Part shown: in pieces, positions 59,497 to 64,000 of the stretch | Layout: every line of letters starts with the position of its first letter | Position numbering within the stretch: position 1 is the first letter of the stretch | Assembly (NCBI GenBank): GCA_046351095.1 | Contig: JAXLZC010000001.1 | Coordinates: forward strand, 3,038,001 to 3,102,000 | DNA length: 64,000 nt | Direction of reading: 5' to 3' | Source: BQWY01 sp046351095 | GTDB taxonomy: Bacteria; Nitrospirota; Nitrospiria; Nitrospirales; Nitrospiraceae | Translations under genes and position numbers: made by a program | Notes under the pieces: generated by a model | What the model was told of the DNA's origin: nothing | Database searches by the model: none | Seen by the model: only the letters and a program-made list of their open reading frames with translations

Positions 59497-61959
59497 ATGC
59501 GGATGAAAACCTACCAGGCGGAGACGCTCGAAGAGGCCTTCAAGGCCATCAAGGCCGAACTGGGCCCCGACGCGATCATCCTGCAGACCGAACATCTTCG
59601 CGGCGAACGGACGCTGCGGAATCCGCAGGGCGGGATGATCGTGCAGGTGCAAGCCGCCATCGACCTGCCGCGTCCGGTCGAGGAGGACGCCGCGGCCGAA
59701 GCCTTGGCGATCCTTGCGCGTCAATCCAGACGTGTGGCCGCGGCCTCGTCGGTCGCCCAACGTGCGATTGCCGGGACCGAGTCGAAAAAGCGCAAGGCTA
59801 CGACGACTAAATCCGCTTCTTCGCCATTTGCTGCGCCTGCGCAACCGACGCGGCATTGGACGGCCGACGACGATCTCACGAAGCCAGTCGACAGCCCATT
59901 TGCCAAGGCCTTGGCGGAAACCTTGGAAGAAACCATCGGCGACGTCGATTTCATCCGTACCGACGATATGCAGGATGGTGCTGAGCCGGAACAACAGGCG
60001 CCCATGCCGCGTGTGTCGAAGAACGGCGGAAAGGCAACGAACGGTGCCGCGAACGAAACGCCGACGCAACCGCAGCGCACACGAGTGACTCAAGAACAGA
60101 CCGTGGTGGAACAGGATCTGGCGACGGAGATTCGCACGGATACGGCTGCATCGAAAGCCGTTCCGATGCCATCGCTTCAGGCGCCTGCGATAACAGCCGC
60201 CCCATCGCCCGCACCGACGCCCACGAAAAAATCTTCACGCGAAGAGATGCGCGCCAAATGGCTCGCGATGCTTTCGACGATCGAGACCGCGGCGCCGTCG
60301 GCCACGGAGCCACGGAAGACTGAGCTTCCGACAGCTACTCAGTCGGAACGCAGTACACCACGTGTCGAGTCGCAGCCTGTAGCACCACCACAACGTCAGG
60401 CTGGCCCGGCGCCTCAGGCGATGCCCACGCCTAAGGTCGTGACGCCGACGTCGATACTGCCGAAGGCGCTTGTGCAGGAAGCCGCGGCGCATGCCGCGCG
60501 TCTCTTTGGACAGGCGCCGTCGTCTGCACAACAACAATCACTATCTGCACCGTCGCACTCGTCGATGCCGACGCAGCCGCCTTCGGCGCGACGTGACGTG
60601 GCAACCAAACCTGCGCAGTCGGATGCTGCTGTCGCATCGCCGCGTCCTGCTGTAGCGCAGCCTGTCGTCTTGTCGGCTCCTGTCATCGCGGCACCTGTAC
60701 CTGCATCGAAGCCGGCGCTGGTGATCACCGATGCGGTCACGCGTCCAGCTGAGCCAGTTGCTCGAGCCGTCGAGCCGACACACTCACACCCAATCGCAAG
60801 CGCATCCACGCACACCAACGCGCCTGCTCCTGCATCGCCTGCTGCCGCTCCGAGCAACGAACCGATCGTCAGCATTCAACCGCTGCGTCATGACACGGCG
60901 GCCGCCGCGCGGATTCGCGCGAAGTTGGTCGAGCGTGGGTGCGAAGCGGGGACAGCCGTTCGACTCGTAGCGGAAGCCGTCTCGCTTGCCGCCGAAACCG
61001 GCACGATGTCCGAGATCGGCATTCGTGAAGCCTTGTCGCGTGTCGTCGCCGGAAAGCTTCGGAGTCGCGTTGCCGCGCCGCTTGTCGAGCGGGGTGGGGT
61101 CATCATGGCGATCGGGACAACCGGGATCGGGAAAAGTACGGTCTTGGCAAAGCTCCTGAACCGCGCGTTGGCGCGCGGCAAACGGAAATTCGTCGTCCTC
61201 CAACTGTCGCTCCCTCCGCAACGGTACACGGGCATCACCGTTCTCGAAGTGGCTGCGCAAGTCTGCGGCGCGACGGTCGAACGTGTGCGCACACCGCAGG
61301 AGTTTGCGGAGTCGCTGTGTCGTCATGCGGAGGCGGACCTGATTCTCGTCGACACCCCGGCGATCAGTCCGTTGGATCGGGGCGCGCTCGAACGGCTCCG
61401 CTCGTTCTGCGTCGTCGATCCGCGTGTCGCGGTGCATCTGGTCGTGTCTGCGCAGACGACCTGCCAGGATTTTGACGAGCTCATAGCGCAGGTGGCGGAT
61501 TTGCCGATCTCGCATCTGATTTGGACGAAGGCCGACGAAACGCGCAAAGCGGGGAGGCTCTTCGAGATGGCCATGCGCAGCGCGGTGCCGCCGTCGTATC
61601 TCAGCGATCGCGCCGATAGCCGCTGCGGCCTGGCGCCGCTGTCTCCCGCACTTGTGGTGGGCCTCCTGTGCGATTGGGACAGTCCGTCGTTGACGGAGCC
61701 GACGGCCGAGGCGGCAGCTTTTGCAGCCTCCGCGTTGATCCGTGCGATGGCGCGTACGGGAGAGGGAGTGCAGGACGTGCGCCGAGAGGCGCCTCCAATC
61801 AATGAATTCGAACATTCACTGCAGAACGAATCCACAGGCGTAAGCCAAGCACGAGATTTGCGTAGCTCATCGGCGAAGCGGACAGAGACGGGTCTGTCCG
61901 ATGTGTCGGCCGCGTGTGTGTCGCGTCAGTCGGCTTCGTCGGTCGAAGGAGGAGTGTGA
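59497..61959 (+). CDS. flhF: Flagellar SRP-like GTPase FlhF with a very long linker
   Basis: An 820-residue protein, nearly twice the usual size. The N-terminal B domain (MRMKTYQAETLEEAFKAIKA) is standard. Residues about 100-460 are a Pro/Ala/Thr/Ser-rich, probably disordered linker. The NG GTPase domain follows (about 465-725) with P-loop GTTGIGKSTVLAKL near 541. Its G3 motif is DTPAIS rather than DTAGR, and the G4 motif is TKADE. About 95 residues follow it. FlhF places the flagellum at the pole together with FlhG. The altered G3 may change GTP hydrolysis. The flhG start overlaps its stop. Confidence 0.9.
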   Translation: MRMKTYQAETLEEAFKAIKAELGPDAIILQTEHLRGERTLRNPQGGMIVQVQAAIDLPRPVEEDAAAEALAILARQSRRVAAASSVAQRAIAGTESKKRKATTTKSASSPFAAPAQPTRHWTADDDLTKPVDSPFAKALAETLEETIGDVDFIRTDDMQDGAEPEQQAPMPRVSKNGGKATNGAANETPTQPQRTRVTQEQTVVEQDLATEIRTDTAASKAVPMPSLQAPAITAAPSPAPTPTKKSSREEMRAKWLAMLSTIETAAPSATEPRKTELPTATQSERSTPRVESQPVAPPQRQAGPAPQAMPTPKVVTPTSILPKALVQEAAAHAARLFGQAPSSAQQQSLSAPSHSSMPTQPPSARRDVATKPAQSDAAVASPRPAVAQPVVLSAPVIAAPVPASKPALVITDAVTRPAEPVARAVEPTHSHPIASASTHTNAPAPASPAAAPSNEPIVSIQPLRHDTAAAARIRAKLVERGCEAGTAVRLVAEAVSLAAETGTMSEIGIREALSRVVAGKLRSRVAAPLVERGGVIMAIGTTGIGKSTVLAKLLNRALARGKRKFVVLQLSLPPQRYTGITVLEVAAQVCGATVERVRTPQEFAESLCRHAEADLILVDTPAISPLDRGALERLRSFCVVDPRVAVHLVVSAQTTCQDFDELIAQVADLPISHLIWTKADETRKAGRLFEMAMRSAVPPSYLSDRADSRCGLAPLSPALVVGLLCDWDSPSLTEPTAEAAAFAASALIRAMARTGEGVQDVRREAPPINEFEHSLQNESTGVSQARDLRSSSAKRTETGLSDVSAACVSRQSASSVEGGV

Positions 61960-62819
61960 TGCAAGAGACGGTAACGATGTCGTCCATGGAGACCGAGTCG
62001 CGGGCTGGCGCGCCTGTGCGCGTGATCGCCGTGACGAGCGGAAAGGGCGGCGTAGGCAAAACGAATATGGTGCTGAACCTCGCGATGGCATTGGCCGCGG
62101 AGGGCCAGCGGGTGTTGGTGCTCGATGCGGATCTGGGGCTCGGAAATCTCGATGTGTTGCTCGGCTTGGTGCCGACGCACACGATGACCGACGTGCTGCA
62201 GGGACGGAAGCGGTTGAGCGAGGTGATCCTCCAGGGACCGAACGGGATCCAGATTTTACCCGCCGGGTCCGGTGACGTTGGGATGACGGCCCTGTCAGCC
62301 GAGCAACTCGCCTTGATCCAAAGCGAGCTCGAATGGGTCTGCCAAGCCATCGATGTGGTGCTGATCGACACGGGCGCCGGGATTTCCACCAACGTGCTGT
62401 ATTTCGCGAGCGGCGCACAGGAAATTCTGGTGGTGATGACGCCGGAGCCGACGTCCATGGCCGATGCCTATGCGCTGATCAAGGTCCTGGCGCAGCGTCA
62501 TCGCGAAACGCGATTCCGGTTGGTCGTGAACATGGCCAAACACAGTCTGGAAGCGCGCGACGCCTATCGCCGGTTGGCGTTGGTGGCGGAGCGGTTCCTC
62601 GATGTGTCGGTGTCCATCGATTACGTCGGGATGGTGCCGATGGATACGTATGTGCAGATGGCCGTCGCGAAGCAGGATGCGGTAGTGCGTTCGTTCCCGC
62701 ATGCGCCGGCGACCGAGGCGTTTCAACGGTTGGCGAAGGACGTGTTGCGTTGGGCGCCGGCTTTGCGGCCGAAGGGCGGACTGGAGTTTCTCTGGCGGAG
62801 ATTTTTCGATCGGGCATAA
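61959..62819 (+). CDS. flhG: Flagellar number regulator FlhG (FleN/MinD-like ATPase)
   Basis: A 286-residue MinD-family ATPase. The deviant Walker A is TSGKGGVGKTNMVLNLAMA and the switch regions are LDADLGLGNLDVLLGL and LIDTGAGISTNVLYFASG. FlhG limits flagellar number by acting on FlhF and the flagellar master regulator. The ATG at 61959 shares one base with the flhF stop (TGATG) and has AGGAGG upstream. Confidence 0.95.
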   Translation: MQETVTMSSMETESRAGAPVRVIAVTSGKGGVGKTNMVLNLAMALAAEGQRVLVLDADLGLGNLDVLLGLVPTHTMTDVLQGRKRLSEVILQGPNGIQILPAGSGDVGMTALSAEQLALIQSELEWVCQAIDVVLIDTGAGISTNVLYFASGAQEILVVMTPEPTSMADAYALIKVLAQRHRETRFRLVVNMAKHSLEARDAYRRLALVAERFLDVSVSIDYVGMVPMDTYVQMAVAKQDAVVRSFPHAPATEAFQRLAKDVLRWAPALRPKGGLEFLWRRFFDRA

Positions 62820-62837
62820 AGGACGCACGAGTACCGC

Positions 62838-63605
62838 ATGAAATCACCAAGTGGCAGCAGTGTAGCGCAAGGACAGACGACGCTGGGTGTCGGGAGTGCC
62901 GACACGGAGCGCGAGCGGCTCATCCGCGAGTTCGCTCCGCTCGTGCGCACGATGGCGCATCGGCTGGCGTTTCGGTTGCCGGCGTATCTCGACGTCGAGG
63001 ACTTGGTGTCGGTGGGTGTCATCGGTCTGATGGATGCGATGACGAAGTACGACTCGCGGCGCGAGGCGAACTTCAAAACCTACGCGGAGTTCCGCATACG
63101 TGGCGCCATGTTGGACGAAATCCGATCGCTCGATTGGGTGCCGCGTTCCGTCCATGAGCGCATCGGGCTCTTGCAGCGCACCGAAGGATCGCTGATGCGG
63201 CGGCTCGGACGTCCGCCGACGGACGAGGAGTTGGCGCACGGGCTCGGTTTGTCGGTACAGGAGCTGGGCGATTTCATCGCGAATGCGCAGGGCGCCATCG
63301 TGATGAGTTTGGACGATCTGGGTGTGCAGGATTCGGACGGCGAAAAAATCATTCGTATGTTGGTCGATACGCAACACCCGGATCCCTTGTCGTTGGTCGT
63401 GACGCAGCGGTTGCGTAGCGCGTTGGAAGAGGCCATCGAAGGGTTGCCCGAAAAGGAACGGATGGTGTTGACGCTCTACTATGTCGAAGAGCTCACCATG
63501 AAAGAAATCGGCTCGGTGCTGAATATTACCGAGTCTCGCGTCTGCCAAATTCATGCGAAGACGATCGTGCGGCTGAAGGCGTTGCTGCAGATGCTGGAAG
63601 GGTAG
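62838..63605 (+). CDS. fliA: Flagellar sigma factor FliA (sigma28)
   Basis: A 255-residue sigma70-family protein. Region 2 has DVEDLVSVGVIGLMDAMTKYD and FKTYAEFRIRGAMLDEIRSLDW, with the RIRGAM-(L/I)-D-E-(I/L)-R core of FliA. Region 3 has RRLGRPPTDEELAHGLGLS, and region 4 GLPEKERMVLTLYYVEELTMKEIGSVL followed by the helix-turn-helix. It drives late flagellar and chemotaxis genes. The FliA-type promoters before MCP1 and MCP2 are likely targets. It lies 18 bp after flhG. Confidence 0.97.
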   Translation: MKSPSGSSVAQGQTTLGVGSADTERERLIREFAPLVRTMAHRLAFRLPAYLDVEDLVSVGVIGLMDAMTKYDSRREANFKTYAEFRIRGAMLDEIRSLDWVPRSVHERIGLLQRTEGSLMRRLGRPPTDEELAHGLGLSVQELGDFIANAQGAIVMSLDDLGVQDSDGEKIIRMLVDTQHPDPLSLVVTQRLRSALEEAIEGLPEKERMVLTLYYVEELTMKEIGSVLNITESRVCQIHAKTIVRLKALLQMLEG

Positions 63606-63629
63606 TTGAACTGGGTTCGGGGACGCACT

Positions 63630-63650
63630 AGGCAAAAATATCCAGCCTAG
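63630..63650. promoter_or_regulatory. Putative activator site for the flgF operon
   Basis: AGGCAAAAATATCCA repeats the GGCAAAAAT core of the flgB and cheY sites, 102 bp upstream of the flgF sigma54 promoter. It sits within a larger inverted repeat CTAGGC (63628-63633) / GCCTAG (63645-63650). Confidence 0.5.
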
Positions 63651-63745
63651 GAACAATCGACCTCTCGCAGGGTTGGCGAGACGGCGCAGGGTGATGCAAG
63701 GGCACGATAGGACGCCTCTTTAGAGCGTGTGTGCGAGTAGGGAGA

Positions 63746-63761
63746 TGGCATAGCGGTTGCT
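63746..63761 (+). promoter_or_regulatory. Consensus sigma54 promoter of the flgF operon
   Basis: TGGCATAGCGGTTGCT matches the -24/-12 consensus with exact spacing and shares the core ATAGCGxTTGCTTC with the flgB promoter. Transcription would start about 20 nt before the flgF start codon. Confidence 0.85.
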
Positions 63762-63791
63762 TCGTTCGCTGGTAGAGAAGGAAGACCTACG

Positions 63792-64000
63792 ATGAATCGC
63801 GGTATCTATCCCATCCTGTCCGGGGCGTTGGCGCAAGAACGGCAGATCCAAGCCTTTGCGCACAATATCGCCAACGTGAACACGACGGGATTCAAACAAG
63901 AAGACTCGATGTTCCGGACGCAGATCGTGCAGCATATGAAGGTGTTGCCGATGTTGGGCACCGACACCTTGGCCGGGCGGATGTGGTCGCCGGATACGCA
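63792..64000 (+). CDS. flgF: Flagellar rod protein, FlgF/FlgG family (3' end outside window)
   Basis: The first 69 residues are visible. MNRGIYPILSGALAQERQIQ and AHNIANVNTTGFKQ are the N-terminal rod motif of FlgF/FlgG. The Y-P-I-L-S-G start and the position as first gene of its operon favour FlgF over FlgG. The SD is GAAGGAAG. The remainder lies beyond the window. Confidence 0.85.
   Translation, partial: MNRGIYPILSGALAQERQIQAFAHNIANVNTTGFKQEDSMFRTQIVQHMKVLPMLGTDTLAGRMWSPDT

Overview
The window is a 64 kb stretch of a GC-rich, Gram-negative-type bacterial chromosome dominated by flagellar and chemotaxis genes. Two tandem CpoB/YbgF-like proteins, predicted outer-membrane lipoproteins, a periplasmic c-type cytochrome and sigma54/sigma28-type flagellar control indicate a diderm with a polar-type flagellar hierarchy (FlhF, FlhG, FlrB/FlrC-like pair, FliA). 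Gene content and style fit a Nitrospira-like member of Nitrospirota, but this is inference and no marker gene settles it. No rRNA, tRNA, insertion sequence, CRISPR array or prophage was seen.

Layout. (1) 1-9.0 kb, + strand housekeeping: two coiled-coil/TPR CpoB-like proteins, mutL, miaA, an MTA phosphorylase, a PfkB kinase, a TPR lipoprotein, a RodZ-like protein and a small ABM-like protein. (2) 9.06-10.94 kb, - strand: a pyruvate-kinase-like gene broken by a frameshift. (3) 11.2-15.6 kb: a c-type cytochrome with a good sigma70 promoter and terminator, a lone receiver, a hybrid histidine kinase and an NtrC-type regulator. (4) 15.8-20.7 kb: a TPR exported protein overlapping an FlrB-like kinase, which overlaps an FlrC-like sigma54 activator. 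(5) 20.9-28.7 kb: flgBC-fliEFGHIJ plus a MotE-like gene, behind a -24/-12 promoter. (6) 28.7-47.7 kb, - strand: the chemotaxis cluster, in transcription order cheY, cheZ, STAS, membrane CheZ-like, cheY, cheA, cheW, MCP, cheW, MCP, cheW, MCP, cheR, cheD, cheB, then a MinD/FlhG-like ATPase. (7) 48.1-64 kb, + strand: fliK, flgD, flgE, fliL, fliM, fliN, fliO, fliP, fliQ, fliR, flhB, flhA, flhF, flhG, fliA and the start of a flgF-like rod gene.

Regulation can be read from the DNA. Near-consensus sigma54 (-24/-12) promoters lie before flgB, fliL, flgF and, on the - strand, the cheY-cheZ operon. Each has an A-rich, partly palindromic motif 100-130 bp upstream that could bind the FlrC-like activator encoded in the window. 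Two of the three MCP genes carry FliA (sigma28)-type promoters followed by about 260-280 nt leaders with a strongly conserved core whose 3' strand can pair with the MCP ribosome binding site.

The most unusual protein-level observations are: a FliH with an N-terminal degenerate receiver domain; a CheA whose linker carries a GspE/MshE-N-like double repeat; two CheZ-type proteins in one operon; a shared C-terminal D-[VI]-T-L-F tail on CheD and the membrane CheZ-like protein; a DFEEF tail on all three MCPs; near-identical tandem PAS repeats; an 820-residue FlhF; and a FlgD reduced to its N-terminal part.
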